A model generated the notes under the pieces. The model was given only the letters and a program-made list of their open reading frames with translations. It searched no databases and was not told where the DNA came from. DNA of 64,000 nt, taken from the NCBI GenBank assembly GCA_003281635.1, contig QCBK01000002.1, forward strand, positions 53,229 through 117,228. Direction: 5' to 3'. Positions 20,947 to 32,124 of this stretch are shown piece after piece. A program made the translations under genes and the position numbers. This DNA is from Prochlorococcus sp. AG-347-G22 (GTDB lineage: Bacteria; Cyanobacteriota; Cyanobacteriia; PCC-6307; Cyanobiaceae). Every line of letters starts with the position of its first letter. Within the stretch, counting starts at the first letter, position 1.

Positions 20947-21522
20947 ATGAAAAATTTATATTTAGCTAGTAAGAATATAGGTAAAATTGAAGAATATAAG
21001 AAATTGCTTGCTGGAGTTAATTGTAAATTGTTGCTCCAGCCAGAATCATTAGAAGTTGAAGAGGATGGACTGACATTTAGAGATAATGCAATTAAAAAAG
21101 CGAGTGAAGTTTCGAGAAAAACGAATAATTTTTCAATAGCAGATGATTCAGGAATTTGTATTGAAGCACTAGGTGGTAAGCCTGGCATTTACTCATCTAG
21201 ATATGCAGAAAATGATCTGAAGAGAATTGAACGAGTTTTAAGAGAACTTGATGGAGTTCAAAATAGAAGTGCTTTCTTTATTGCCAATATTTGTGTTTGT
21301 TCCCCAAAAGGTGCAGTTATTATTGAATCTGAGGCCAAATGTCATGGCAATATCATTTTGAACCCCAGAGGAAAAAGTGGTTTTGGTTATGACCCAATTT
21401 TTGAGGAGAGTTCTACCAGATTAACTTTCGCAGAAATGAATAATGATATTAAAGACTCTTGTAGTCATAGAGGTAAAGCATTAAAAAAAATTATTCCAGA
21501 TTTAATTGAAATTTTTTCTTAA
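20947..21522 (+). CDS. rdgB: Non-canonical purine NTP pyrophosphatase (RdgB/HAM1)
   Basis: Starting at ATG 20947 (track start 20908 overlaps the upstream gene): MKNLYLASKNIGKIEEYKKLL; FSIADDSGICIEALGGKPGIYSSRYA; RGKSGFGYDPIF; SHRGKALKKI. Confidence 0.95.
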   Translation: MKNLYLASKNIGKIEEYKKLLAGVNCKLLLQPESLEVEEDGLTFRDNAIKKASEVSRKTNNFSIADDSGICIEALGGKPGIYSSRYAENDLKRIERVLRELDGVQNRSAFFIANICVCSPKGAVIIESEAKCHGNIILNPRGKSGFGYDPIFEESSTRLTFAEMNNDIKDSCSHRGKALKKIIPDLIEIFS

Positions 21523-21524
21523 AT

Positions 21525-23048
21525 TCAATTAACCCAAGATCCATGAAGACCATGAGGAATTGAAATGGGTAATTCGTAAACAGCTAATTCTTTTAAGTCT
21601 TTTGCGTCTAATATCACTAAATCGCTTCCTCTTCTTTCTCCGTTCCATAGAAGTATGAATAAGAATCCGTCATCTTCATTTGAAGAATTTTCTGATGGAA
21701 CCATAATTGGTTCACTAACAAATCCACTTGGACCTGCTGACCAAGAAATCTCTTCCTTAGAAGTTAAATTAATTTTTTTTATTGCTTGAAGTGGAGCGTT
21801 CCCCAGCTTTTGAGATGTGCTTGCCATCCAACTAAAAGTTGCTTTTAATCCTAAGTTTTTAGGATTAACAACAGCAAATTCACAACATTGTTCACTGAAA
21901 GTTTCAAGTTCACAAGTTTTTTTCTTTAGATCGATAATTGATCTTTTCAGTTTTCCTTCTGGATATTTATCAAAGTCAATATCCCTAAAATTCTCGTCCG
22001 GACCAACTGATGGGAAATCATCATAAAAAATACTATCTAATACGATTTTGGAATCTTTTTCAAATGCATTTACGTGATGAAAAACGAATCCTTCTGGAGC
22101 ATCTATTGTTAAAGGAGGCTGTCCCTTAAATAATCCACTTTCTCTGGGGATGATAAAAAACTTTGCCTTTTTATTTGGGTTTGACTTTAGACATTGTGCT
22201 GCTCCTTTTTGGCCCATTACAAATGGAAGAGGATTGAAATCAATAGCATTCTGTAAAAATATTGCCCAATTAGTTGTGATTGCGAAATCATGAAGGAATG
22301 CAAAGCCATTAAAAGTATCTTTTCTGTCAAAAATGAGCTCTCCAGAATTTGTACCAGCATTATCAAATTCCATTAATCTTATGGTACTTTTTGGCCCGGT
22401 TTGTACTCCAAAAGTGACTAAAAGTTCTGAAGATGTATGTGAGTTTAGGTCTGTTTTGGGATGAGCACTGAATGCTTCGTTAGGCTTGAGTACACCTTTT
22501 AATGTTGTTAAACCAATAGTGTCAAGACTATCAGGATTCATTGCATGTGGACCTGCTGCTTCCCATAATGCGAGAATTTCATCTCCTAATTTAATGACAT
22601 GTGTATTAGCGATATTCTTGAATTTTAGATCTAATGCATTATTTAAAATTCCTCCATTTTTTTGTGTTCCAAAAACACCTCTATAAATAAATTTATCTAC
22701 TTTTTCTTCTTCCAAATAGCCTCTAGTTTTAACAAATCTATTTGTTAAGAATGGGTGACCATTTTCGAATTTTATGGATGTTATCATTCCATCACCATCA
22801 AATGGATGATGAACCCATTGTCCACCTCTCTCTAATATCCCTGGTCCATTTCTTAATAATGTTCCATTTAAATTTTTAATATTATTACCTTTGCTAATTT
22901 TTAGAGGCTCCTTGGTTAGCTCCTTTTCTACATTTTGATACGCACTTGACCAGTCTTCTTTATTAAAACTTTTAAATTTATCAATTTTTTTATCTTGTAA
23001 ATTAGTCACAACAAAATTATCACTTTGTATATATTCGCCAAAAATCAA
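21525..23048 (-). CDS. Carotenoid oxygenase / RPE65 family
   Basis: 507 aa; NGTLLRNGPGILERGGQWVHHPFDGDGMI, FAFLHDFAITTNWAIF, FVFHHVNAFEKDS, SIPHGLHGSWV (spaced iron-binding His motifs). Confidence 0.92.
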   Translation of the reverse strand: MIFGEYIQSDNFVVTNLQDKKIDKFKSFNKEDWSSAYQNVEKELTKEPLKISKGNNIKNLNGTLLRNGPGILERGGQWVHHPFDGDGMITSIKFENGHPFLTNRFVKTRGYLEEEKVDKFIYRGVFGTQKNGGILNNALDLKFKNIANTHVIKLGDEILALWEAAGPHAMNPDSLDTIGLTTLKGVLKPNEAFSAHPKTDLNSHTSSELLVTFGVQTGPKSTIRLMEFDNAGTNSGELIFDRKDTFNGFAFLHDFAITTNWAIFLQNAIDFNPLPFVMGQKGAAQCLKSNPNKKAKFFIIPRESGLFKGQPPLTIDAPEGFVFHHVNAFEKDSKIVLDSIFYDDFPSVGPDENFRDIDFDKYPEGKLKRSIIDLKKKTCELETFSEQCCEFAVVNPKNLGLKATFSWMASTSQKLGNAPLQAIKKINLTSKEEISWSAGPSGFVSEPIMVPSENSSNEDDGFLFILLWNGERRGSDLVILDAKDLKELAVYELPISIPHGLHGSWVN

Positions 23049-23081
23049 CTGAATTGTGGCTGATTCGTAAAAATTCCTATT

Positions 23082-23687
23082 TTATTGATTCTCTAACATT
23101 CCTTTACTGCTTGGAATTGAATCAGATCTTCTTAGATCTATTTCGGTAGCCATTCTCATTGCTCTTGAAAAAGCTTTAAAGCATGCCTCAACTATGTGAT
23201 GTGAATTACTGCCTCGTATTTGATTAATATGCAGTGTAATACCGCTGTTATTTACAAAGGCAATAAAAAACTCTCTTACTAGTTCAGTATCATAATTTCC
23301 TATTCTAGGCGCTTTTAATTGAAGATCATAAGATAGATGCGGTCTACCAGAGCAGTCTAAAGTGACTTGAACTAATGCTTCATCTAATGGAGCAAAGAAA
23401 TGTCCAAATCTGCTTATTCCTTTTCTTTCTCCCAAGGCTTTTGAAAATGCTTTGCCTAATGCGATTCCTACATCTTCATTTGTATGGTGATCATCAATAT
23501 GGGTATCTCCAATTGCTTTTATTTTTAAATCGAACAAACCATGACTGGATATTTGATGAAGCATATGATCTAAGAATGGGATCCCAGTATCAATCTCAGA
23601 AATTCCATTTCCATCTAAGTTTATAAATACAGAAATATCTGTTTCATTCGTTTTTCTTTTTATTTCAGATTGCCTTAGAGATGACAT
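23082..23687 (-). CDS. hisB: Imidazoleglycerol-phosphate dehydratase
   Basis: 201 aa; [54 protein letters not shown]. Confidence 0.97.
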   Translation of the reverse strand: MSSLRQSEIKRKTNETDISVFINLDGNGISEIDTGIPFLDHMLHQISSHGLFDLKIKAIGDTHIDDHHTNEDVGIALGKAFSKALGERKGISRFGHFFAPLDEALVQVTLDCSGRPHLSYDLQLKAPRIGNYDTELVREFFIAFVNNSGITLHINQIRGSNSHHIVEACFKAFSRAMRMATEIDLRRSDSIPSSKGMLENQ

Positions 23688-23707
23688 TTTTATGCAAAAT
23701 ACTTAGT

Positions 23708-24490
23708 TTACATTCCATTAATGCAGTAACCCGCATCAACATAAATTGTTTGGCCTGAAATGCCGCTAGAGAGATCACTTAATAAAAAAGCAGCTGTATT
23801 ACCTACTTCTGTTTGAGTGACTGTTCTGCGTAAAGGAGCCTTTTCTTCAACATTGTGAATCATATCTAAAATGCCACCTATAGCAGAACTAGCAAGTGTT
23901 CTTATAGGCCCAGCACTTATTGCGTTAACTCTGACTTGTTTTTCGGGACCAAGTTCTGCGGAAAGATATCTTACTGAAGCTTCTAAAGCTGCTTTAGCAA
24001 CTCCCATCACGTTATAGTTAGGAATCGCCCTTTCTGAACCTAAATAAGTTAATGAGACAACTCCAGCGCCATCACTAAAAAGTGGTTTTGCTGCTTTACA
24101 TAAAGGTGCTAACGAATACGCACTAATATTAAGAGCCCTATCAAAACCCTCTGAAGTGGTAGCACTATAATCTCCAATCAATTCATCGCGCCCTGCAAAT
24201 GCTAGGCAGTGAACTAATCCGTCAATTTGCCCCCAATTATCTTCTATATTTTTAAAGATTTCTTCAATTTGAGCTGGATTTTGAACATCAAGAGGCAAAA
24301 ATAAAGATGGATTTAAAGGTTCAGTTAGTTCTCTAACTTTAGACTCGAATCTTCCCTTGTCATCAGGCAAATATGTGATTCCAAGTTCTGCGCCAGCTTT
24401 TGAAAGTTGTTGAGCGATGCCCCATGCTATTGAACGGTTGTTGGCAATTCCCGTAACAAGAATTTTTTTTCCAGTTAGATTTAGAAGCAT
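23708..24490 (-). CDS. fabI: Enoyl-[acyl-carrier-protein] reductase [NADH]
   Basis: 260 aa; GIANNRSIAWGIAQQLSKAGAELGITYLPD, SLTYLGSERAIPNYNVMGVAKAALEASVRYLS. Confidence 0.96.
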   Translation of the reverse strand: MLLNLTGKKILVTGIANNRSIAWGIAQQLSKAGAELGITYLPDDKGRFESKVRELTEPLNPSLFLPLDVQNPAQIEEIFKNIEDNWGQIDGLVHCLAFAGRDELIGDYSATTSEGFDRALNISAYSLAPLCKAAKPLFSDGAGVVSLTYLGSERAIPNYNVMGVAKAALEASVRYLSAELGPEKQVRVNAISAGPIRTLASSAIGGILDMIHNVEEKAPLRRTVTQTEVGNTAAFLLSDLSSGISGQTIYVDAGYCINGM

Positions 24491-24589
24491 TTTATTTACT
24501 ATTTCTATTATTCTCCTATATAAAAGTACCTATCTTTACGGATTACTGCAAAATATACAATAATTTTCAAATATCAAAGAATTTTTAAC

Positions 24590-25189
24590 TTGAACATGGT
24601 CAGAACAAATTCTATGGTTTTGGAATTAGGTTTTCAATTACCGAATTTCGAAATGTTAAATGCTAATTCTTCAAAAAATGCATATTTTAGTTCTCATAAT
24701 CTAGATAATCGGCATTTACTTTTAATGTTTATTTGTGCCCATTGCCCATTTGTTAAATATATTGAGAATCAAATTTTCACCTTAAGTAAAGAAATTGAAA
24801 ATATAGTTCAAACAGTTGCAATTTCTAGTAATGATATTGCCACTCATCCTTCAGATTCTCCTAAAAATTTAAGATTACAAGCACAAACACAGGGATGGAG
24901 TTTTCCTTATCTATATGATGAAAATCAAAATTTTGCTAAGGAATTAAAAGCGGCTTGTACCCCAGATTTTTATCTTTTTTCAAATGAAGGTGATGGTGAT
25001 TTTTTATTGTATTATCATGGCCAATTAGACGATAGTAGACCTGGTAATAATATCCCTTTATCTGGAAAAGATTTGCGCTCTGCTGTAAAAGATTTGAATC
25101 AAAATAATTCTTATCCTTCAAATCAGATACCTTCTTTAGGTTGCAATATAAAATGGACTCCTGGTAAAGAACCAAGTTGGTTTAAATGA
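24590..25189 (+). CDS. Thioredoxin-like AhpC/TSA family protein
   Basis: 199 aa; LLLMFICAHCPFVKYIENQI, WSFPYLYDENQNFAKELKAACTPDFYLF, IPSLGCNIKWTPGKEPSWF. Confidence 0.85.
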   Translation: MNMVRTNSMVLELGFQLPNFEMLNANSSKNAYFSSHNLDNRHLLLMFICAHCPFVKYIENQIFTLSKEIENIVQTVAISSNDIATHPSDSPKNLRLQAQTQGWSFPYLYDENQNFAKELKAACTPDFYLFSNEGDGDFLLYYHGQLDDSRPGNNIPLSGKDLRSAVKDLNQNNSYPSNQIPSLGCNIKWTPGKEPSWFK

Positions 25190-25241
25190 ATTAAAAATTT
25201 TTTTTCCCATAGAAATAAGGTTTAGGGTTAATATATTTACT

Positions 25242-26447
25242 ATGCAGATACCTCCATTTACTTTAAATAGGCAGTACCAAGAAATTGGCTCAAAAATTGA
25301 GAGTGAGGTTTCTAAAGTTTTAAAAGGGGGCCAGTATATTGGAGGACAAGAAATTGCCAAATTTGAGGAGAGTTTTTCAAATCTGATTGGTGTTGAAAAT
25401 ACTATTGGATGTAATAGTGGAACTGATGCTTTAGTATTAGCTTTGCGCGCATTAGATATTGGTGTGGGTGATGAAGTTATCACCTCATCTTTTAGCTTTT
25501 TTGCAACTGCAGAAGCTATTAGTGCAGTTGGTGCTAATCCTGTTTTGGTAGATATAGATCCAGAAACTTATCTCATTGATACTGAACTGATAGAACAAGA
25601 AATAAATTCTAATACTAAGGCAATTATGCCAGTTCATATATTTGGTAATGCAGTGAATATGACCTTAATAAAATCCTTGGCCAAGAAATATCACTTAAAA
25701 GTAATCGAAGATTGTGCTCAGGCAACATGCACAATGTGGGAAAATTCCAAAGTTGGAAGTATCGGTGACATAGGCTGTTTTAGCTTTTTCCCTACTAAAA
25801 ATTTAGGAGCTGCTGGAGATGGTGGAGCAGTAACAACTTCAGATCAGAAGATTGCAAAAAAAATTAGAGAACTGGCTGTTCATGGCAGCCCAATAAGATA
25901 TCATCATACCCAAATTGGATATAACAGCAGACTTGATACCATTCAAGCTGCCATATTAAACATTAAAATTAAATATATTTCTAAGTGGATTAATAATCGC
26001 CAAAAAATTGCTAATAATTACCTTGATTTATTAGAAAAAAATCCATTTATTAGTTTTCCAAAAATTAGTTCAGATTCAATTTCCCATTCTTGGAATCAAT
26101 TTGTCATCAAATTAAGAAACGATAAATATTGTTTAAATGAAGATTTTTCAAATTTATTTGATACTGATTGCAAAAAATACTACTCCTTAAGGAATTTGGT
26201 AAAACAACAACTTTTTGAAAAAGGTATTAATTCAATTATTTATTATCCAATTCCAATACACGCACAAATAGCTTACAAAAATAAAAATTTTTCTAGAACA
26301 AAACTCATTAATACAGAGAGAATTTGTACAGAAGTTCTTAGTCTTCCAATGTTTCCTGAAATTTCTTATGAAGAGCAAGTTTATGTAGCAGAAAATTTAA
26401 ATAAAGTTTTAAAGAATTGTATTGAGGAAATTCAAATTTCAGCATAA
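25242..26447 (+). CDS. DegT/DnrJ/EryC1/StrS family aminotransferase
   Basis: 401 aa; GCNSGTDALVLALRALDIGVGDEVI, VIEDCAQA, GCFSFFPTKNLGAAGDGGAV (PLP lysine). Confidence 0.93.
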   Translation: MQIPPFTLNRQYQEIGSKIESEVSKVLKGGQYIGGQEIAKFEESFSNLIGVENTIGCNSGTDALVLALRALDIGVGDEVITSSFSFFATAEAISAVGANPVLVDIDPETYLIDTELIEQEINSNTKAIMPVHIFGNAVNMTLIKSLAKKYHLKVIEDCAQATCTMWENSKVGSIGDIGCFSFFPTKNLGAAGDGGAVTTSDQKIAKKIRELAVHGSPIRYHHTQIGYNSRLDTIQAAILNIKIKYISKWINNRQKIANNYLDLLEKNPFISFPKISSDSISHSWNQFVIKLRNDKYCLNEDFSNLFDTDCKKYYSLRNLVKQQLFEKGINSIIYYPIPIHAQIAYKNKNFSRTKLINTERICTEVLSLPMFPEISYEEQVYVAENLNKVLKNCIEEIQISA

Positions 26448-27865
26448 AGTGATTTAAATAATCTTTGTTGAATGTTGTGATTTACAATAGGGCTTGAATA
26501 ATTATTTCTCTCTAAATTAGATATCTCCCCATTTAGTAATTCTGAATTTGAAACTTTAGATAATTCAGGAATCCAATATTTTATATATTCGCAAATAGGA
26601 TCAAATTTTTTTGCTTGGGTATAAGGATTAAAAATTCTAAGTGGTTTTGGATCCATCCCGCTACTGGCGCTCCACTGCCATCCCCCATTATTTGCAGCTA
26701 AGTCTCCATCAACCAAAGTCTCCATAAATTTTTTCTCGCCCATTTGCCAATTGCATATAAGATCTTTTACCAGAAATGAAGCGACTATCATCCTACATCT
26801 GTTATGCATCCAGCCAGTGCTATTTAGTTGACGCATTGCAGCATCAACTATAGGTACTCCGGTCTCACCGTTGCTCCAATGCTGAAACCATTCATTATTA
26901 TTTTGCCATGGAAAGTGATCCCATTTTTTTCTATATGGACCTTTCTCTAGCTCTGGGAAATGGAATAAGCAATGTTGATAAAATTCACGCCAAACAAGTT
27001 CTTTTTGCCAAGTTTCAATTGATAGATAATTTCCTTGATTAGCAAAATCTGAATTTAACTTTAATGTGGAGTTCCAAACTTTTCTAATGCTGATGGTGCC
27101 GAATCTGAGAGATGCGCTTAGAAAAGATGTCCCATTATGGGAAGGAAAATCTCGTGCAGAATTATAAGAATATATTTTTTTTTCGTTAATGAAGTTTTCT
27201 AATAATGTTTCTGCAGCATTCTCTCCTGGTCTACATGGACAAATATTCGAACCAGGAAATTTATTATTTTTGATAAATTTCTCTAGAACCGAATCAGATG
27301 AATTTATTGTCTTATCTTTGAGTTTATTATCTATATCTTTAAACTCAAAAATAACTTTATCTTGATTGTATGAACCTAATAAATTCATTTTTGATTTAAG
27401 ATTTTTATAAAAGGGTCCATAAACTGAATAAGGATTATTATTCCCTGAAAATATTTTTAAAGGTTCTACTAATAAGTGATCCCAAGATTCAATAACTTGA
27501 ATATTTTGTTCTTTTAAATTTTTTTTTATTTGTAAATCGCGATTAATCTCATAAGGTTCAATTGATTTATTCCAAAAAACAAATTTAGCATCTATTTTTT
27601 TTGCTAATTGAGGAATTATTAATAGCGGATCTCCTTCTTCAAAGATGAGTCTACTTCCCATTTTTTTCCAATTATTTCCTAATTCTTGAAGTGAATTTCC
27701 TAGAAACCAAGCTCTTGAACGTGCATTGAAATCGTGTGAGTAATTTTTATCCAATATATAAGTTGAAGTAATAGCATTTGATAATGAAAAAGCTTTGATT
27801 AAAGCTTGATTATCAAATATTCTTAAATCCTTTCTATGCCAAAAAAGTATTCTAGGTTTATTCAT
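26432..27865 (-). CDS. phrB: Deoxyribodipyrimidine photolyase / cryptochrome family
   Basis: 477 aa; ILFWHRKDLRIFDNQAL, LVWREFYQHCLFHFP, DAAMRQLNSTGWMHNRCRMIVASFLVKDL, DGDLAANNGGWQWSASSGMDPKPLRIFNP. Confidence 0.95.
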   Translation of the reverse strand: MNKPRILFWHRKDLRIFDNQALIKAFSLSNAITSTYILDKNYSHDFNARSRAWFLGNSLQELGNNWKKMGSRLIFEEGDPLLIIPQLAKKIDAKFVFWNKSIEPYEINRDLQIKKNLKEQNIQVIESWDHLLVEPLKIFSGNNNPYSVYGPFYKNLKSKMNLLGSYNQDKVIFEFKDIDNKLKDKTINSSDSVLEKFIKNNKFPGSNICPCRPGENAAETLLENFINEKKIYSYNSARDFPSHNGTSFLSASLRFGTISIRKVWNSTLKLNSDFANQGNYLSIETWQKELVWREFYQHCLFHFPELEKGPYRKKWDHFPWQNNNEWFQHWSNGETGVPIVDAAMRQLNSTGWMHNRCRMIVASFLVKDLICNWQMGEKKFMETLVDGDLAANNGGWQWSASSGMDPKPLRIFNPYTQAKKFDPICEYIKYWIPELSKVSNSELLNGEISNLERNNYSSPIVNHNIQQRLFKSLYAEI

Positions 27866-28425
27866 GATTTATCTAAAAATTGTTTAGCTCTAAACCAAGC
27901 CGTCACGGTTTTTGCATCAAGAATTTCATCCCCACTTGAAATAAGATTATCAATTTCGTCTGGATCTAAAATTAATACTTCTATATCTTCATCTAAATCT
28001 CCTTTAACCTCGGAATTGAGTTTGTTTAAATCACGAGCTAAAAATAAATAAATTTCTTCATCTGCATAACCAGGAGCAGGGACAAGAGTTCCTATTTCAT
28101 CCCACTTGTTTGCACTGAATCCAGTCTCTTCTTGTATTTCTCTTTGAATTGAATTAATAGGTGTTTCACCTATTTCTAGTGTACCTGCTGGAAATTCTAA
28201 TAAGTATCTTGAAACAGCAAATCTATATTGCCGCAGAATGATAACTTTATTGTCTTGTGTAATAGGTACGGCTAATGCTGCTCCAGGATGCTTAATGTAC
28301 CCATATTCACCTTCATGTCCATTTGGAAGCACAATTCTATTTATTTCGAAACTAAATTTTTTTGACTTTAACTCAGATATTTTTTCTTTAAAAATGGATT
28401 TTCTTATAAGGTTTTTATTGCCCAT
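27862..28425 (-). CDS. NUDIX hydrolase (ADP-ribose pyrophosphatase-like)
   Basis: 187 aa; AGTLEIGETPINSIQREIQEETGFSA Nudix box. Confidence 0.9.
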   Translation of the reverse strand: MGNKNLIRKSIFKEKISELKSKKFSFEINRIVLPNGHEGEYGYIKHPGAALAVPITQDNKVIILRQYRFAVSRYLLEFPAGTLEIGETPINSIQREIQEETGFSANKWDEIGTLVPAPGYADEEIYLFLARDLNKLNSEVKGDLDEDIEVLILDPDEIDNLISSGDEILDAKTVTAWFRAKQFLDKS

Positions 28426-28476
28426 AATTTTTAAATAAAAATAGCCTAACAGTTATTTTTTGGTTTTGTAAATCAT

Positions 28477-29052
28477 TTATTTAGACCATTTTGGAGCATC
28501 AAGCTTTGTGATTTTTTGGCTTTTACTTAAGATTTCAGATAGTGGCGTAATAACAAAATTTCGATTCATGAATCTAGGGTGAGGTAATGTTAATTCCTCG
28601 TCAGCGGTATGAAAATTTTCCCACCAAAGAATATCTAAATCGAGACATCTTGAAAGCCATTTCTTACCCTTCGGTATCTCTTCTCGTCCGAAAAATCTCT
28701 CTAAAATTTTTAGCTCTTTTAAGAGTAATTTAGCTTTTTTATTTGATGGTTGTGGAAAAGAATTACTTTTAATAAGTAATAGAGTATTTAAATAATTTGG
28801 CTGCTCATTTTCAACACCATGGGGTAATGTCTCATAAATCGAAGACCAAAAAAAGTTTGCATGAAATTTGCTTTTATCTTCTTTTTTTTTGTTAGAACTA
28901 TCTCCCCACTCATTTATTATTTCCTCTATTTTTGGTTTGCACATTAATAGTGACTCAAGAGGGCTTCCGAATTTACTATCAATATTTGCTCCGAGGGATA
29001 TACATAGTCCATTTTTGATATTAAGATTTGATAATTCCACTACAAAAAACAA
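28477..29052 (-). CDS. folK: 2-amino-4-hydroxy-6-hydroxymethyldihydropteridine pyrophosphokinase
   Basis: 191 aa; [47 protein letters not shown]. Confidence 0.9.
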   Translation of the reverse strand: MFFVVELSNLNIKNGLCISLGANIDSKFGSPLESLLMCKPKIEEIINEWGDSSNKKKEDKSKFHANFFWSSIYETLPHGVENEQPNYLNTLLLIKSNSFPQPSNKKAKLLLKELKILERFFGREEIPKGKKWLSRCLDLDILWWENFHTADEELTLPHPRFMNRNFVITPLSEILSKSQKITKLDAPKWSK

Positions 29053-29088
29053 AGTTATTGGATAAATTCTATATCAGGCATTTTTAAA

Positions 29089-31266
29089 GTGATTTTGAAT
29101 TCCGAATTAAAAGAAAAAGGAGAAATAAAAGATTTAATGAATTCCAAGGATTCTTTTAGAGCTTTCCCTTTGGCGGCAATTACAGGTCATAGCTTATTGA
29201 AATTATCTTTGCTTTTGGCAGCAGTTGATCCCAGTTTAGGAGGAGTGATTATCGCTGGCGGAAGAGGTACTGGAAAGTCAGTGCTAGCAAGGGGTTTACA
29301 TACTTTACTCCCTCCTATAGAGGTAATAGATAATGAATCAATTCTGGAAAAGCTAATAATTACAAATAGTAATACTTCATTAAGACCTATTGGTAGGAAC
29401 CTAGATCCAGATAAACCAGAGGAATGGGATATTAGTACTAATAAATTGCTGGAGGAGGTAATTGGAAGTGATTATTTGAATCAAATTGAAGAAATTCCGA
29501 AAAAAGTAAGAGAGGCTCCATTTATTCAAGTTCCCATTGGCATAACTGAAGATAGGCTTGTTGGGGCAATTGACGTCGCTGCATCATTAAGTACGGGGGA
29601 ACAAGTTTTTCAACCTGGAATTTTAGCAGAGGCTCATAGAGGTGTTCTTTATGTAGATGATATAAATTTATTGGATGATGGCATTGTAAATTTAATTCTT
29701 GAAGCCACAGGAAGAGAGAAAAATAATATTGAAAGAGATGGTTTAAGCCTTTCTCATCCTTGTAAGTCACTTTTAATAGCAACTTATAATCCTGAAGAAG
29801 GTGCTCTGAGGGATCATGTTTTAGATCGTTTTGCAATCGTGCTTTCTGCAGATCAATCTATTGATTATGCTCAAAGAGTTGAGATTACAAAATCTGTTTT
29901 ATCGCATGCAGAAAATAATATTAAATTTTCAGAAAAATGGTCTGAAGAATCTGATAATTTATCCACTCAATTAATTTTGGCAAGACAATGGTTAAAAGAT
30001 GTCAAGATAACTAAAGAGCAAATAACCTATCTGGTGAATGAAGCTCTTAGAGGAGGAGTGGAAGGGCATAGGTCAGAATTATTTGCAGTAAAAGTAGCAA
30101 AGGCTAATGCAGCTCTGCGAGGCGATGAGAATGTAAATTCTGAAGACCTAAAAGTCGCAGTTAGGTTAGTTATTCTCCCACGAGCAATGCAAATTCCTCC
30201 AGAAGATGATGATATTCAACCCCCCCCTCCAGAGGATCAGAATCCTCCACCTCCCCCTCAATCAAACAATGAAAAATCTGAACCTGAGGCTAATGAAAAT
30301 GATAATGAGCAAGATCAAGAACAAGAAGAAGATGATTCCGATGGAGAAGAAGAATCTACTCCCGAAATACCTGAAGAATTCATATTAGATCCTGAGGCAT
30401 GTATGGTTGATCCAGATTTATTGCTTTTTTCATCAGCTAAAGCAAAAGCCGGAAATAGTGGAAGTAGATCAGTGATATTTAGTGATAGTAGAGGAAGGTA
30501 TGTGAAACCTATAATTCCAAGAGGTAAAGTAAAAAGAATTGCTGTAGATGCTACCTTGCGAGCTGCAGCTCCCTATCAAAAATCTCGAAGATTAAGGAAT
30601 CCTAATAAATCAATAATCATAGAAGAAAATGATTTTAGGGCTAAGCTTCTTCAAAAAAAGGCGGGTGCTTTAGTCATTTTTCTTGTTGATGCTAGTGGTT
30701 CTATGGCTCTTAATAGAATGCAAAGTGCTAAAGGTGCAGTTATCAGACTTTTGACCGAGGCATATGAGAATAGAGATGAAGTTGCACTAATTCCCTTTAG
30801 AGGTAATCAGGCAGAAGTTCTTTTGCCTCCAACAAGATCAATAACTGCAGCGAAAAGAAGACTAGAAACAATGCCTTGCGGAGGTGGATCACCTTTGGCT
30901 CATGGACTAACGCAATCAGCAAAAGTAGCAAAAAATGCTCTTTCTACTGGAGACATAGGTCAAGTTATTGTTGTTGGAATTACCGATGGAAGAGGAAATG
31001 TTCCATTAGGATTATCTCTAGGACAAAATGAGGTTGAGGGAAAAGATAATGAAAATGTCAATTTAAAACAGGAGGTTCTAGATATCGCCGCAAAATATCC
31101 CATGCTCGGGATAAAACTCTTAGTAATTGATACAGAGAGAAAATTTATAGCGAGTGGATTTGGTAAAGAGTTAGCAGAGGCTGCTCAAGGTAAATACGTC
31201 CAATTGCCAAAAGCTACAGATAAAGCAATCGCAGCTATGGCTTTAAATGCTATCAATGAATTCTAA
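29089..31266 (+). CDS. chlD: Magnesium protoporphyrin IX chelatase subunit D
   Basis: 725 aa; AAA+ [15 protein letters not shown], acidic/proline-rich linker, vWA domain [22 protein letters not shown]. Confidence 0.96.
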   Translation: MILNSELKEKGEIKDLMNSKDSFRAFPLAAITGHSLLKLSLLLAAVDPSLGGVIIAGGRGTGKSVLARGLHTLLPPIEVIDNESILEKLIITNSNTSLRPIGRNLDPDKPEEWDISTNKLLEEVIGSDYLNQIEEIPKKVREAPFIQVPIGITEDRLVGAIDVAASLSTGEQVFQPGILAEAHRGVLYVDDINLLDDGIVNLILEATGREKNNIERDGLSLSHPCKSLLIATYNPEEGALRDHVLDRFAIVLSADQSIDYAQRVEITKSVLSHAENNIKFSEKWSEESDNLSTQLILARQWLKDVKITKEQITYLVNEALRGGVEGHRSELFAVKVAKANAALRGDENVNSEDLKVAVRLVILPRAMQIPPEDDDIQPPPPEDQNPPPPPQSNNEKSEPEANENDNEQDQEQEEDDSDGEEESTPEIPEEFILDPEACMVDPDLLLFSSAKAKAGNSGSRSVIFSDSRGRYVKPIIPRGKVKRIAVDATLRAAAPYQKSRRLRNPNKSIIIEENDFRAKLLQKKAGALVIFLVDASGSMALNRMQSAKGAVIRLLTEAYENRDEVALIPFRGNQAEVLLPPTRSITAAKRRLETMPCGGGSPLAHGLTQSAKVAKNALSTGDIGQVIVVGITDGRGNVPLGLSLGQNEVEGKDNENVNLKQEVLDIAAKYPMLGIKLLVIDTERKFIASGFGKELAEAAQGKYVQLPKATDKAIAAMALNAINEF

Positions 31267-31273
31267 ATATTAG

Positions 31274-32119
31274 TTATGGATAAATTTCATTAAGGAATTT
31301 TGAAAGTCCAATCGTTAAATCTCTTATAGATTTAGTTAATTCTTTATCTTGTGTTAATTTTTCAAAATCATCGCTCATATCATCTATTTTGGTAGAGATA
31401 GACTTAGCAGCATTAATTGTCATTTTAAGGTCATTAAGGGTTTCTTTATCATCAAAAGTAGACAAAATGTTATTTAAATGATTAGCAGCAATTGTGATTT
31501 TTTTTATTAGAGGTTCAACTCTTTGTAGTTCTTGTTTCGATAAATAAATTAATTCATCAAGGTTTTCTTGAGTTCTGTCAAATTGGTCGATTGAGTTAAC
31601 GATGTTTTCAACTAAGTTTTCTTGATTTGTGTCTTTTAAAAGTTGACTTATTTTATTAGTTATATTTGAGAGACTTGATAGTTGTTTACCTGTGATAGTA
31701 TCTCCCTGACAAATAATTAATTTGGTATCGCATTTTTCGGATACAGGTTTTGCAATGTTTTTAGGAATTGTCTTGTCACTAGTTTCTAAAGCAACTTGTA
31801 CATCTCCTCCAAGGAAAGAATTTGTCACTACTCTTGCAAATGCTGGCCTTGGAAGAATAATTTCAGGATTATTTAAAACTATTTTTGCTTTAATTGATTC
31901 ATTCGTGAACAAGATATCTTCTATCGATCCAACTAAGATTCCTCTGTAAGTAACTGGAGATTTTTTTGATAAACCGCTTGCGTTATTGAATTCAGCGAAG
32001 AGGTACCAATTATTTGAAGATAATCTTACTCCTCTTAGCCAAAAAGAAAAAAATGTGAATATTAAAATTCCTCCTAATAAGGAAAAACCAACTATTGAAT
32101 CTCGTAATCTTCTACGCAT
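31274..32119 (-). CDS. MlaD/MCE-domain periplasmic lipid transport protein (TGD2-like)
   Basis: 281 aa; N-terminal TM, MCE domain FNNASGLSKKSPVTYRGILVGSIEDI. Confidence 0.85.
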   Translation of the reverse strand: MRRRLRDSIVGFSLLGGILIFTFFSFWLRGVRLSSNNWYLFAEFNNASGLSKKSPVTYRGILVGSIEDILFTNESIKAKIVLNNPEIILPRPAFARVVTNSFLGGDVQVALETSDKTIPKNIAKPVSEKCDTKLIICQGDTITGKQLSSLSNITNKISQLLKDTNQENLVENIVNSIDQFDRTQENLDELIYLSKQELQRVEPLIKKITIAANHLNNILSTFDDKETLNDLKMTINAAKSISTKIDDMSDDFEKLTQDKELTKSIRDLTIGLSKFLNEIYP

Positions 32120-32124
32120 AATTT

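Noticed and set aside
29522-29836. 104 aa antisense ORF within chlD
   Set aside because: Low-complexity antisense translation opposite a strongly conserved AAA+ domain; no independent support.
30220-30260. Proline/acidic low-complexity tract (CCCCCC / CCTCCACCTCCCCC) as a repeat element
   Set aside because: It is the known proline-rich acidic linker of ChlD, not a separate element.
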